From an uncultured Victivallales bacterium (GTDB lineage: Bacteria > Verrucomicrobiota > Lentisphaeria > Victivallales > UBA1829): 64,000 nt of DNA. The notes beneath the pieces are model-generated. The model worked only from the letters and a program-made list of their open reading frames with translations. It searched no databases and was not told the DNA's origin. Both the position numbers and the translations under genes were made by a program. The stretch spans positions 20,842-84,841 of the forward strand of contig CALXRI010000005.1 in the NCBI GenBank assembly GCA_944390795.1, in the 5' to 3' direction. Within the stretch, counting starts at the first letter, position 1. Every line of letters begins with the position of its first letter. Shown one piece after another: positions 26,714-36,025 of the stretch.

Positions 26714-27397
26714 TTACCGGGCAAGCGCGGGATCCTCAAGTCCGAGTTCCCGGAAGGCGTCACGCCGCAGTCCGCAGCTGTCGCAGCGTCCGCAGGGTCT
26801 CCCGGAAGCGTCCGGATTGTAGCAGCTGTGCGTCATGGAATAATCGACGCCGAGGGAAAGTCCAAGGCGGATGATCTCCGTTTTGCGCAGATTCTGCAGC
26901 GGGGCATGAATGTTGTATTCCCAACCTTCGTCAACCGCCTTCGTTCCGAGACGCGCGCAATTCCGGAAAGCATCGATAAACGCCGGACGGCAGTCCGGAT
27001 AACCGGAATAATCCAGCGAATTGACGCCGATGAAAATGTCTCTCGATCCGAGCCCCTCGGCCAGCGCCGCGGCAAAGGAAAGGAAAATCAGGTTCCGCGC
27101 AGGAACGTAGGTGACCGGAATGGATGATGCGCCGGGATTGTAGTCCGGCACATCCAGCTTGTCCGAGGTCAGAGCGGATGCGCCCCACATCCGCAGATCG
27201 AATTTCAGCAGATGGAACTGTTTCACACCGGCTGCGTCCGCACACCGTTTCGCGCATTCCAGTTCAATTTTGTGACGCTGCCCGTAGTCGAAGGACAAGG
27301 TGTGCAGTTCATAATTGTCACGCTTTGCAACGGCAAGACAGGTAACGGAATCCAGCCCCCCGCTGAGCAGGACAACGGCTTTTTTCAATGTGCTCAT
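26714..27397 (-). CDS. queC: 7-cyano-7-deazaguanine synthase
   Basis: QueC makes preQ0 from 7-carboxy-7-deazaguanine, ATP and ammonia on the way to queuosine in tRNA. The ATP-pyrophosphatase loop VLLSGGLDSVTCLAVA lies at residues 9-24. The zinc site C-x8-CGRCDSC is near the C-terminus. The 227 aa are normal. No queD, queE or queF gene is nearby. The promoter is of the common TTGnnn-17-TATATT form. Confidence 0.94.
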   Translation of the reverse strand: MSTLKKAVVLLSGGLDSVTCLAVAKRDNYELHTLSFDYGQRHKIELECAKRCADAAGVKQFHLLKFDLRMWGASALTSDKLDVPDYNPGASSIPVTYVPARNLIFLSFAAALAEGLGSRDIFIGVNSLDYSGYPDCRPAFIDAFRNCARLGTKAVDEGWEYNIHAPLQNLRKTEIIRLGLSLGVDYSMTHSCYNPDASGRPCGRCDSCGLRRDAFRELGLEDPALAR

Positions 27398-27426
27398 ACA
27401 TCACTCCAATCTGTTTCGGAAACGGT

Positions 27427-27455
27427 AATATACAGTGAATCCTCATTTTCACCAA
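27427..27455 (-). promoter_or_regulatory. Promoter of queC
   Basis: On the minus strand TTGGTG, a 17-bp spacer and TATATT lie 30 bp before the ATG. No preQ1 riboswitch is visible in the short leader. Confidence 0.6.
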
Positions 27456-27527
27456 CCCCCGGAGGTGAAAATCAGGGAAAATATCGTGCAGGCAGAGGCA
27501 GAGGCGGAGGCGGAGACAGCCTGTTTC

Positions 27528-29912
27528 CTAGCCGCGGCGCACCGCGTCATGAAGGATGTCGATATTGATCGGTTTCAGCAGGCAGTAACGCGCCCCGAGC
27601 GAGAGATAACGGCTCCGGAGCTCCTCTTCCAGATAGGACGAAAGAATGATGACCGTTGTTTCATGATGCCTGTCGTCCCGGAGTTTCGCCAGAATTTCCT
27701 CGCCCTTCATATTGCCGGAATCCAAGTCAAGGATCAGAATGTCGAACTTTTTCCGGGACAGGCTCTCCATGCATTCGGCGGCGGACGCCGCAAATTCCAG
27801 ACGCGCATCCGTATCCGAAAGAATCATGGAAATCAGGCGCCGGTTCAGATCATTCTCATCGACAACCAGCACGCGCGCCGCGGAATTCCGATGTCTGGCG
27901 CAGGATCCGCGCGGCAGCTCCGGAACGAAATCGGTCCGGATGTCCGAAAACGCACCACGGCCGCACCGGTTGGAGGAGAGACCGTTCAGAATGTCGCTCC
28001 TGTGGAAGGAGAGGACAATCCGGGTGTTGCCGGATTCCGTCTCGGAAACGGTCAGTTCCGCACCGAGCACTTCGGCATTCTCCTCCAGGAGCAGCAGATT
28101 CAGAATCGAGGAAACCTCTCCCGAGGTGACATTTTCCTTATTGACATTTCTGTAACACTGATAGGCTGCGGCCAGAGACCGGCGCGGAGGACCGTCCGCC
28201 GGATGCAGATCCTCAACGGTGAATCGGAATTTCTCCCCGTCTCCTCCGGAGGAGATCAACACCTTTCCCCCGGGAGACAGCAGACGGATCAGACTTGCGA
28301 CGGCAAGACAGAGCGAATGATGGAGAATCTGCGGATCACTGAGAATAACCGGAAGCGTCGAGGGCAGGTAACGGCCCTCCAGACTGACGGAACGGCGCGC
28401 GGCATTGACGGCATTCTCTTCCATGACATTTTTGAGCAGGGCTGTCGTATCCACCTCTTCCAGGTGCGGAGAACGGGAGGACTGATCAAGTTTCGCCAGC
28501 TCGATCAGCGCGCTGATGGTGTCATTGAGATTCTCCGCGCACTCATGAATGGTGAAGGCAATCGGCTTGAGTTCTGACGGATAGGCGTCTTTCCGCTTTT
28601 CAACGTCCTTGAGGATCAGGGAGGAAAATCCCTTGATGGAATTCAGCGGCTTCCGGAGTTCAATGGAAAGACGGGAGAGCAGTTCCGACTTCAGGAGATT
28701 GGCATCCTCCGCATCCCGGCGCGCCGCATACTCGCGCTCATGGCTCCGCTTCAGTTTGGAAATCGTGCTGCTGAGACGGTCTCTCATGAAATTCAGGGAT
28801 TTGCCGAGAACCACCAGTTCCATGGCTCCGGACATTTTCAACGGCTCGGATGGAAATTCATTGCGGGCAAGCGCGTTGGCGAATCCGGTCGCCCGCGCAA
28901 TCGGATTTGCAATGCTTCGCGCCGTGAGCCGCATCACGGGCAGCAGAAGAAGCAGGCCGCCAAGCGCCATCCCGACCGCAATCAGAAATGCCAGACGAAA
29001 GCGGGAATCAATATAATCGAAGAAATTCGGAAGATTCTCCTCGCAGTTGAAAAAGCAGATCAGACGAGGCTGTCTGGCGCCGTAAATGGGAGTCTGAATG
29101 TCCGCCGCGGCAGTTCCAATCAGACAGCCGTCCTTCTGGGCAAGCAGATGTGTTCCCGCGTTCCCGGAAATGTGCTGATCGATCCGCATGCAGAGTTCAT
29201 ACAGATCCAGAGGATGCCGCTGCACAAACAATTCCGGCGATTTGCAGAGAATGTTCTCCCCGTCATACAGCAGATAGCGCCGCCGGTCCGCGGGATCTTT
29301 CCCCAGAGCCAGCGGAATAAAGGATTCGCTGAGACGCAGCATCGCGGCGGAAAGAACGCCTTTGGCAAGATCCTCATCCGTCCGGTAGCGGAGTACCAGC
29401 CACAGAGAGGCGGGGGAATGCCCGTTCCCCTGGAAATACACCATGGAACGGCTCTCGCGCCTGTCCTTCCGGGCAAGCATGAAATCAATCAGTTCCGGAC
29501 ACGACTCCCAGGAAAGGGACGGAATATGATCCGGCCAGGAACGAAGCAGCAGAAAACGATCGGGATCGCTCTCTCGTATCTTGCAGCGGACATACTGATC
29601 CGCCAGCGGCGTCTCCCGGATGAGTGCCATTGCCTTCTTGTTTTCCATGCCGGCGTGAATGCGAGTGTTCTTCAGGAGATTCTCGAGCTGAACAAAAAGC
29701 AGATTCGCCTGCTCGTCGACAAGCTTTGCCTCATAGATAATCGCAGACCTCGCAGTATCCGCCATGATCCGCGAGGAATAAGCGGACTCCTGAACCTGAA
29801 AACGGGCAAGGAACTGATTCATGGCGAGAAAGGCGATGCAGAGCGCTGCTCCCGTCGCAAGCGTCGCCGTCAATCCGATAAAAAGAAAAAGCCTGGACTG
29901 GATCCGCATCAT
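27528..29912 (-). CDS. Hybrid histidine-kinase-like membrane protein with degenerate kinase core and intact receiver
   Basis: The 794-aa protein has a membrane helix (about 8-30), a large extracytoplasmic sensor, a second helix (about 308-328), a HAMP-like region, a HisKA-like helix, an ATPase-like region and a receiver (680-794). The histidine position in the expected SHELRTPLN motif is Ile417 (SIELRKPLN). The ATPase region lacks a clear N box (VASLIRLLSP) and glycine loops (VEDLHPADG). The receiver keeps Asp685, Asp729, Ser758/759 and Lys780. It probably cannot autophosphorylate. The start overlaps the upstream Ser/Thr kinase stop by 4 bp, so the two are made together and may form one signalling unit. 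Confidence 0.8.
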   Translation of the reverse strand: MMRIQSRLFLFIGLTATLATGAALCIAFLAMNQFLARFQVQESAYSSRIMADTARSAIIYEAKLVDEQANLLFVQLENLLKNTRIHAGMENKKAMALIRETPLADQYVRCKIRESDPDRFLLLRSWPDHIPSLSWESCPELIDFMLARKDRRESRSMVYFQGNGHSPASLWLVLRYRTDEDLAKGVLSAAMLRLSESFIPLALGKDPADRRRYLLYDGENILCKSPELFVQRHPLDLYELCMRIDQHISGNAGTHLLAQKDGCLIGTAAADIQTPIYGARQPRLICFFNCEENLPNFFDYIDSRFRLAFLIAVGMALGGLLLLLPVMRLTARSIANPIARATGFANALARNEFPSEPLKMSGAMELVVLGKSLNFMRDRLSSTISKLKRSHEREYAARRDAEDANLLKSELLSRLSIELRKPLNSIKGFSSLILKDVEKRKDAYPSELKPIAFTIHECAENLNDTISALIELAKLDQSSRSPHLEEVDTTALLKNVMEENAVNAARRSVSLEGRYLPSTLPVILSDPQILHHSLCLAVASLIRLLSPGGKVLISSGGDGEKFRFTVEDLHPADGPPRRSLAAAYQCYRNVNKENVTSGEVSSILNLLLLEENAEVLGAELTVSETESGNTRIVLSFHRSDILNGLSSNRCGRGAFSDIRTDFVPELPRGSCARHRNSAARVLVVDENDLNRRLISMILSDTDARLEFAASAAECMESLSRKKFDILILDLDSGNMKGEEILAKLRDDRHHETTVIILSSYLEEELRSRYLSLGARYCLLKPINIDILHDAVRRG

Positions 29913-31243
29913 GAACGCACCTCGATCCGAACGCCTTCCGGCAGTCTGTTCATGGCATTGTCCGCCCCGGATTCGCCCGCAAAAAGAAGAAATGCGACAA
30001 CCAGAATCACGAGCAGAAGAACAACCGAAACCGAGAGAATCACCAGCGGATGATACAGAAAACGCTGGAATGCTCCGGTCTTTTCCGTCTCCGGCGCGTC
30101 CGGAGGAACTCCCGCGGCAGTCTGTTCCGCCGGAAGGGAAACGGAATTTCTCTGAACGCCGGGAGACGCGGGAGGCACGGATTTCCGGATCCCGCTGGCA
30201 AACCGCCGTATGCTCGATGCCCCCCGGAGGGAATGTTTCATGTAAACCTCCAGCGAGGTGATGATTTCCCGATAGGACGGTCTCATATCCGGGGCACGGT
30301 TCATCATCTTCATAATCAGCGTGGAAAGCTCCGGTGCAAGATCGGGCCGGATCTGGTTCGGCGCGACCGGATTGTGCTTTGTGCGCATCCAGATCAGCTC
30401 CTCAATGTTCGGATTGGAAAACGGAGTGATTCCCGTGACAAGATGATAGAAGGTTGCACCGAGACTGTAAATGTCGCCGGGAAAAGTTTCCGTGCCGGTG
30501 GAAATCCGTTCCGGGCTGACGTAATTCGGACTGACCCACGCGGTCACGGGCTTCTGCGTGCCGAGCGCCTCGGCCTTCACGACCTGCGCAAGCCCGAAGT
30601 CGCCGATCTTCACGTTGTCATCGGTGTCCAGCATGATATTGGCGGGTTTGACATCATGATGGACGACGCCGTGCCGGCAGGCGTTTTCCAGCCCTTCGGC
30701 AATGTCGTGAATCCATTTCACGGCATCGTTGACCGGAACGCACAGATTCTTGTATTTCTGCTGCCGCTGCTCCAGGGAGCCGCCGTTCATGAACTGCATG
30801 ACAATATAGGTCTTGTTGTCGTAAATCCCGCAGGTGTAAATGGGAATCACGGCGTAATGATTGATTGCCGCCGCCGTTCTGGCCTCATTCAGGAAAAGAT
30901 CGGACAATTCGCTTCCCGGCAGCACCTCCTCCTTGAGAATCTTGATCGCCACTTCCCGGTCGAGTGCAATATCCAGCGCACGGTAAACGGTCGCCATACC
31001 TCCGCTTCCGACAGGTTCCTCCAGCAGATAATTGTCAAACCAGGCGGGGACAATCAGTTCGGTCCGGCACATGGGACAGTTGAAGCGTGAAAACGCCTGA
31101 AGGCTGGTCACATCCAGCTTCTGCTGACAGTGATGGCAGAAGATCTTGACGGAGCGGCGTTCGGAATCCGGCTCCAGCGGAGCGCCCAGACACACGGTCT
31201 GGTTGTCCGCATTGTTTTTCCCCGTATCGGCTTCGTCCGCCAT
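29909..31243 (-). CDS. Membrane-anchored Ser/Thr protein kinase with N-terminal zinc ribbon
   Basis: This is a eukaryotic-type protein kinase. A zinc ribbon (CHHC...CPMC, about residues 36-59) precedes the kinase domain (about 70-330). Visible are the glycine loop VGSGGMATVYR, catalytic Lys in VAIKILKEE, HHDVKPANIML (HHD in place of HRD) and DFG in KIGDFGLAQ. One membrane helix near the C-terminus (VILSVSVVLLLVILVVAFLLF) leaves a very short outer tail with no PASTA repeats. I chose the ATG with GGGAG; an in-frame GTG lies two codons upstream. It is coupled to the degenerate histidine kinase, a likely partner or substrate (inference). Confidence 0.88.
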   Translation of the reverse strand: MADEADTGKNNADNQTVCLGAPLEPDSERRSVKIFCHHCQQKLDVTSLQAFSRFNCPMCRTELIVPAWFDNYLLEEPVGSGGMATVYRALDIALDREVAIKILKEEVLPGSELSDLFLNEARTAAAINHYAVIPIYTCGIYDNKTYIVMQFMNGGSLEQRQQKYKNLCVPVNDAVKWIHDIAEGLENACRHGVVHHDVKPANIMLDTDDNVKIGDFGLAQVVKAEALGTQKPVTAWVSPNYVSPERISTGTETFPGDIYSLGATFYHLVTGITPFSNPNIEELIWMRTKHNPVAPNQIRPDLAPELSTLIMKMMNRAPDMRPSYREIITSLEVYMKHSLRGASSIRRFASGIRKSVPPASPGVQRNSVSLPAEQTAAGVPPDAPETEKTGAFQRFLYHPLVILSVSVVLLLVILVVAFLLFAGESGADNAMNRLPEGVRIEVRS

Positions 31244-31275
31244 GTTCACTCCCTCTCCTGACCGTGTCTGCCCCG

Positions 31276-32067
31276 CTACAGCAGCCAGCGGGTGGCAAGC
31301 GGCACTTCCTGCTTTGCGATCTCCAGTAATATATCCCTTCTTTCGAGATTCGCCAGTCTGTCAAGTGCAAGTTTCTGAAGAAGTTCCGGATTATTGCATT
31401 CGCCGCTCAGATGGGCGAGAATCAGCGTTCCGGTGCACTCCGTGAGGAGTTCGGAAAGAGAGTCCAGCGCGTCGTCATTGCTCAGATGCCCGTGCCGGCC
31501 GATGATCCGGCGCTTGAGCTGGATCGGGCGGGCCGAATTCATCAGAAGCGTCCTGTCGTGATTGGATTCCAGCATCAGCGCGGCGCAGCCGCGAAGCTTC
31601 TGCCTGGCCAGCATGTTCAAATGACCGAGATCAGTTGCCACGCCCAGCTTCACGTCGCCGACCCGGAAGACAAAACCGACCGTGTCCACATCATGCGGAA
31701 CTGTAAACGCCTCGATCTTCATCCCGCAGAGCTCAAAGGCGCTCCCGGTGGAAAAGAGCGTCTTGCGCTCCGGAAGCAGATTCGCGCGCAGTCCGCCGCT
31801 GCAGGTCGGAGAGGTCATGTAGGTCTTGATCCCGTATTTATTGGAAAAGATGCGGCAGCCCTTCATATGGTCGGAATGTTCATGCGTCACGATCACCGCC
31901 CGGATGTCCGAGGCGCGGATCCCGCGGGAAGCCATGCGGCTCTCAAGTTCCCTTGCGGAAAAGCCCGCATCAAGAAGGAGCAGCCCTGCCGGTCCATGAA
32001 TCACACTGGCATTGCCCCGGCTTCCGCTCCCCAGCACGGTAATCCCGAATTTTCCCTGAATATCCAC
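31276..32067 (-). CDS. MBL-fold metallo-hydrolase, YycJ/WalJ-like
   Basis: This 263-aa protein has the metallo-beta-lactamase fold of the YycJ (WalJ) group. In Firmicutes that group is linked to cell wall and replication control and is thought to have nuclease-type activity. The start ITVLGSGSRGNASVI and metal motif VTHEHSDHMKG are diagnostic. Further motifs include GVATDLGHL and LAHLSGECNNPEL. No export signal is present. It lies 32 bp upstream of the kinase pair on the same strand, so it may be the first gene of that transcript. Its substrate is unknown. Confidence 0.82.
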   Translation of the reverse strand: MDIQGKFGITVLGSGSRGNASVIHGPAGLLLLDAGFSARELESRMASRGIRASDIRAVIVTHEHSDHMKGCRIFSNKYGIKTYMTSPTCSGGLRANLLPERKTLFSTGSAFELCGMKIEAFTVPHDVDTVGFVFRVGDVKLGVATDLGHLNMLARQKLRGCAALMLESNHDRTLLMNSARPIQLKRRIIGRHGHLSNDDALDSLSELLTECTGTLILAHLSGECNNPELLQKLALDRLANLERRDILLEIAKQEVPLATRWLL

Positions 32068-32190
32068 GAATGTCCTTGTCCCTTCCGGAAAAAATTGCCT
32101 GTTTTTTTTCTTTCGCGGTTTTATTATAATTCTTTCCGCTGTATTGTAAAATGAAATTTGATTTTTTATTGTAAAAATTTTATCGGCAGT

Positions 32191-33696
32191 ATGGAACAGG
32201 CGAACGGATTTTCACAGAATACGGTCCTGAGACAGGAACAGACTCTCGCTCCGCAGCAGATACTCTCTCTGGAGTTCCTCATGACGCCTGTGATGGAGCT
32301 GGAGGAAAAAGTGAGTCTGGAGCTGGCGTCAAATCCGGTTCTCGAACTGGACGAGGGACACAGAAACGCCATCGACGGAGAAGATTCCGATCCGGATTTT
32401 TCCGCTGCTGACCTGCCGTCCGGCGCCGTCCCCGAAACGGAGGCTCCGCCGGCGCTGGATTCCAACAGGGAGGACTTCGAGGAACATCTCGACAGAATCG
32501 CCGAATCCCCCGAGGCATGGGAGTCGTTCTCTCACGACGATCCCGAAGATGTTTCCATGCGGACGGAATACGCTTCCGATTCCGGCGAGGAGGAGCGGCG
32601 CAATTATCTGCTGAATTCCATTGCCGCGGAAACCTCGCTTCAGGAATACCTGCTCGACCAGCTCCGCTTCGCCGACATTCCGGAAAAGACCAGAGCCGCC
32701 GCGGAATACATCATCGGAAGTCTTGACGAATCCGGCTATCTGACAACGCCTCCGGCTGAAATCGCGCAGGCGGTCAACTGTCCTACGGACACTGCCGAAC
32801 AGGCGCTTGCGCTGGTTCAGAGCTTCGATCCGCCCGGAATTGCCGCACGCGACCTCAAAGAGTGTCTGCTGCTCCAGCTCAGGGCGTCCCCCTCGCCGGA
32901 TCCCGAACTGGCCCGCCTCATCCGGAACCATCTGGACGATCTGGCGCACAACCGCCTGCCGCTGATTGCGAAGAAAATGAACATCTCCATGGAGCGCCTC
33001 AACGAACTGACCGGAAAACTCCGGCTTCTGAATCCTCATCCGGGAAACGCCGTCGCGCCGTCCACGCCGCTCTACGTCGTCCCGGAAGTCATAGTCGAAA
33101 AGGACGGCGACTCCTTCCGCATCATCCAGAACGACCCCTTCAGCGGACGCCTCTCCATTTCCGAGCGTTATCTGAAAATGCTGGAGGCTCCGGACATCTC
33201 TCCGGAAGACAAGGCCTACATCCGCTCCAAAATTGCCGACGGGAGGCTGCTGATTCACAACATCGATCAGAGGAAGAACACAATCCGCCGCATCGCGGAA
33301 CTGATCGTCTCCGCCCAGCACGACTTCATGAAATACGGGGCAAAAGCGCTCAAGCCGATGACCATGCGCCAGGCGGCGGACAAGCTCGGACTCCATGAAA
33401 CAACGGTCAGCAGGGCCGTCGCGAACAAGTACATGCAGACCCCTGTCGGACTGTTTGAATTCAAATTCTTCTTTTCCGGCGGCTTCCAGTCCGAAGAGGG
33501 GGAAGAGGTCTCCTCCCATGCGATCAAGGACATGATCCAGGAACTGGTCGCCGGCGAGGATCCCGCAAAACCGCTTTCCGACAGCAGACTGTCCACCCTG
33601 CTGAAAAAAAGAGGTTTCGACGTCGCCCGCCGGACCGTTGCGAAATACAGGGACGAACTTTCCATCCCTTCGTCCCAGATGAGGAAGGCATACTGA
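32191..33696 (+). CDS. rpoN: RNA polymerase sigma-54 factor
   Basis: This alternative sigma factor directs transcription from -24/-12 promoters together with AAA+ activators. The N-terminal Gln/Leu-rich activator-contact region is present (LRQEQTLAPQQILSLEFLM), followed by an acidic linker. The core-binding domain and the C-terminal RpoN box RRTVAKYRDELSIPSS are intact. The 501 aa are typical. An ATG was preferred over an upstream in-frame TTG, though its ribosome site is weak. TATAAT occurs in the A/T-rich upstream region without a well-spaced -35. The next gene begins one base after its stop. Confidence 0.95.
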   Translation: MEQANGFSQNTVLRQEQTLAPQQILSLEFLMTPVMELEEKVSLELASNPVLELDEGHRNAIDGEDSDPDFSAADLPSGAVPETEAPPALDSNREDFEEHLDRIAESPEAWESFSHDDPEDVSMRTEYASDSGEEERRNYLLNSIAAETSLQEYLLDQLRFADIPEKTRAAAEYIIGSLDESGYLTTPPAEIAQAVNCPTDTAEQALALVQSFDPPGIAARDLKECLLLQLRASPSPDPELARLIRNHLDDLAHNRLPLIAKKMNISMERLNELTGKLRLLNPHPGNAVAPSTPLYVVPEVIVEKDGDSFRIIQNDPFSGRLSISERYLKMLEAPDISPEDKAYIRSKIADGRLLIHNIDQRKNTIRRIAELIVSAQHDFMKYGAKALKPMTMRQAADKLGLHETTVSRAVANKYMQTPVGLFEFKFFFSGGFQSEEGEEVSSHAIKDMIQELVAGEDPAKPLSDSRLSTLLKKRGFDVARRTVAKYRDELSIPSSQMRKAY

Positions 33697-33697
33697 C

Positions 33698-36004
33698 ATG
33701 CGTTTCCTGAAAACACATCCTCGCATCTGCAATCTGATTCTGTTCCTGCTCTGCTGCCTCGCCGCATTCGCCATGCGGACGCACAACTACAACCGCGAGG
33801 CGGAAGCCGTCGCCGCAATCATCCGGGACGCTAAACCAGTTTCCCAGGGGTTCTTCGGGAAGTTCCTGCCGGCCGCCCACAAAAATTTCATGCCGTTCAC
33901 CATTGAAAGCGCCATGATGTTCGGCTATACGCAGGACATTGCCGCGGGGAAAGGCGTCCCCGCCTCCGACCCGAACCTGCACGGACTGGAGGACATCCCC
34001 CCGTACAGCCAGATGATCATGGCGCTGGAATGGTTTCTCGGATGGGGCTACCGGATAAAATCCCTTTTGTTCAAGGACCCTGCGCCGACACCGCGGGAAC
34101 AGCGTTTTCAGGACAATGTCTATCTGGCGCAATGGGTCGCGTTCCAGCTCCGCGCGTGGATCAGTCTCTCCTCGGGCTTTCTCTTTCTGCTGCTCCTCAC
34201 ACTGCGCTGCCGCCGCTCCCTCGCATTTGCCGGCGGACTTTTCCATGCCGTCGCCATTGCGGCCATCGCACGCTCCACCGGGCAGGACATCATCCGCGGA
34301 AATTTCGCACTGCCGCTTGTGACCGCGCTTCTGCTTCTTCTGTGCTCCGGGTGCATCCGTCCGAAAAAATGGAAATACCTGCTGCTGGGACTTGTCGCGT
34401 TCGGACTCTTTTCCTCTTGGGACCTCAGCCTCGGGTTCTTCAGCGCAGTCGCAGTATTTGAACTGATCCGCTGCCTGATCGGCGGAAAAGTATCGAATGC
34501 GCGCAGAAACTGCTGGACCGTCATTGCGGCGGCGCTGGTGCTGAGCTCCCTTCTGATCCCGTTCAACCGCGCCTACGATCTCATCATGTCTCCGCTGATC
34601 GTCGTGCTCCTGCCCTCGCTGCTCTTCACCTTTTTCCTGATCGGGAAACATCCCCGCCTGCGCTTCTCCCGCAGACTTCCGGCGGTTCTGCTGCCGCCGT
34701 GTCTGCTCCTCATATTCTGGAACTGCTGCGTCAAAACGCCGCGCTACGTCTCCCATTACAGCCATTTCGGAGATCTGACCGAGGCGAAGCTGAAATTCAA
34801 AAATGTCAAGCCGCGGGATCCCGACCTCCTCACCTACGATGCAAGAATCATGTGGACGCCGGCAATGCATTCGGCGGACTGGCGCATTCTTGTGACCTAC
34901 TTCCCGTCGCTCGGCGTTCTTCCGGGACTGAAAACGCCGCTCAAGATTCTCAATACGGCAATCGCCTTTCTCCCCTTTTCCCTGACACTCTTCTGCGTGC
35001 TGCTCCTTCTGGCGCCCTTTCCGCCCGTCATCTGGGGATTTGTCCGGCGGAATTCCCCGCGCTCGCTCTTTTTCTTCGCCTTCACCGGCATATTCGCGAT
35101 CGGCTTCATCTACATCGTGCGCTACCACGAATTCCTGATTATTTTCCTGGCACTCTCCCTGATGCTCCTCTGCGACGACATCCTGCGCGGAATCGCCTTC
35201 CGGTCAAAGCGCCTTGCCGGACGCGCACTCCTGTCCGCGGCGCGATGCGCGGTCTGGACGCTCCTCACGGTTCTTCTTCTTCTGGAAACGCTCGTTTCTC
35301 TTGCCGGACGCCGCCGTTACTCCAGCGATGTGCATCTGCGGGAGACCGCGCTTCTGATCGAATGGTTCCGGCAGTCCCATGTGGAGGGCAAATGTGTGAT
35401 TGCCGACTTCACGGTAGGCCCGATGCTGAAATGTTACGCGGGCAGCGCGATCGCCCTGCAGCCGCAGTTCGGACTGGAACGGATCCGCCGGTCGACGCAG
35501 ATTTTCCTGAATCTGCTCTATCACGGAACCGAAACGCAGCTTGCCAGATTCTGCAATGATCTGAATGCGGATTTCTTCCTGTTCAACGAAGGATATCTCG
35601 GGCCGCTGCACATCTATTCGGAACGGTACATTGCCGCGGCAAAAACCATTCGCGGCGATTCGCCGGTCAATCTGATGAAATACCATGCGGACAAACTGTC
35701 CTGGTTCTACAGGATTGAACCGCCGCGCCGCTTTCTTTCCGTCTCCTCGGTATATTCCGTTTTCCGCGTGATCAAACCCGGAGACAGGATGGCGTCAATG
35801 AGACTCTGCTTCGCAGGAGAACGCGCCCTGCAGGACGGGGAACGTTCCCGGGCCGCCCGGTACGCCCGCGCCGCATTTCTTCTGGATCCTGCTTCGGAAC
35901 AGGCGCGCATCCTCTATTTCAAAGTCTACGGAGACATCCCCAAACTGGGATTGAACGGACTGTACACAGAAACATCCCGCAGACGGATTCCGCGGGATGC
36001 GTGA
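33698..36004 (+). CDS. Large multi-spanning membrane protein, possibly GT-C glycosyltransferase-like
   Basis: I do not firmly recognise this 768-aa protein. It has about a dozen hydrophobic segments up to residue 530, then a soluble C-terminal domain of about 230 residues. A first outer loop after helix 1 (MPFTIESAMMFGYTQDI...PNLHGLEDIPPYSQ) has acidic residues placed as in GT-C fold enzymes such as STT3/PMT, and the C-terminal half reads like a lipid-linked sugar transferase. The evidence is topology and loop character only. It follows rpoN by one base, so the two are cotranscribed, which is odd for a sigma factor. Confidence 0.55.
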   Translation: MRFLKTHPRICNLILFLLCCLAAFAMRTHNYNREAEAVAAIIRDAKPVSQGFFGKFLPAAHKNFMPFTIESAMMFGYTQDIAAGKGVPASDPNLHGLEDIPPYSQMIMALEWFLGWGYRIKSLLFKDPAPTPREQRFQDNVYLAQWVAFQLRAWISLSSGFLFLLLLTLRCRRSLAFAGGLFHAVAIAAIARSTGQDIIRGNFALPLVTALLLLLCSGCIRPKKWKYLLLGLVAFGLFSSWDLSLGFFSAVAVFELIRCLIGGKVSNARRNCWTVIAAALVLSSLLIPFNRAYDLIMSPLIVVLLPSLLFTFFLIGKHPRLRFSRRLPAVLLPPCLLLIFWNCCVKTPRYVSHYSHFGDLTEAKLKFKNVKPRDPDLLTYDARIMWTPAMHSADWRILVTYFPSLGVLPGLKTPLKILNTAIAFLPFSLTLFCVLLLLAPFPPVIWGFVRRNSPRSLFFFAFTGIFAIGFIYIVRYHEFLIIFLALSLMLLCDDILRGIAFRSKRLAGRALLSAARCAVWTLLTVLLLLETLVSLAGRRRYSSDVHLRETALLIEWFRQSHVEGKCVIADFTVGPMLKCYAGSAIALQPQFGLERIRRSTQIFLNLLYHGTETQLARFCNDLNADFFLFNEGYLGPLHIYSERYIAAAKTIRGDSPVNLMKYHADKLSWFYRIEPPRRFLSVSSVYSVFRVIKPGDRMASMRLCFAGERALQDGERSRAARYARAAFLLDPASEQARILYFKVYGDIPKLGLNGLYTETSRRRIPRDA

Positions 36005-36025
36005 GAACAAGACTGGAAGGCCGGC

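Noticed and set aside
27397..27460. preQ1 riboswitch upstream of queC
   Set aside because: The leader between the promoter and the ATG is about 25 nt and has no H-type pseudoknot pattern.
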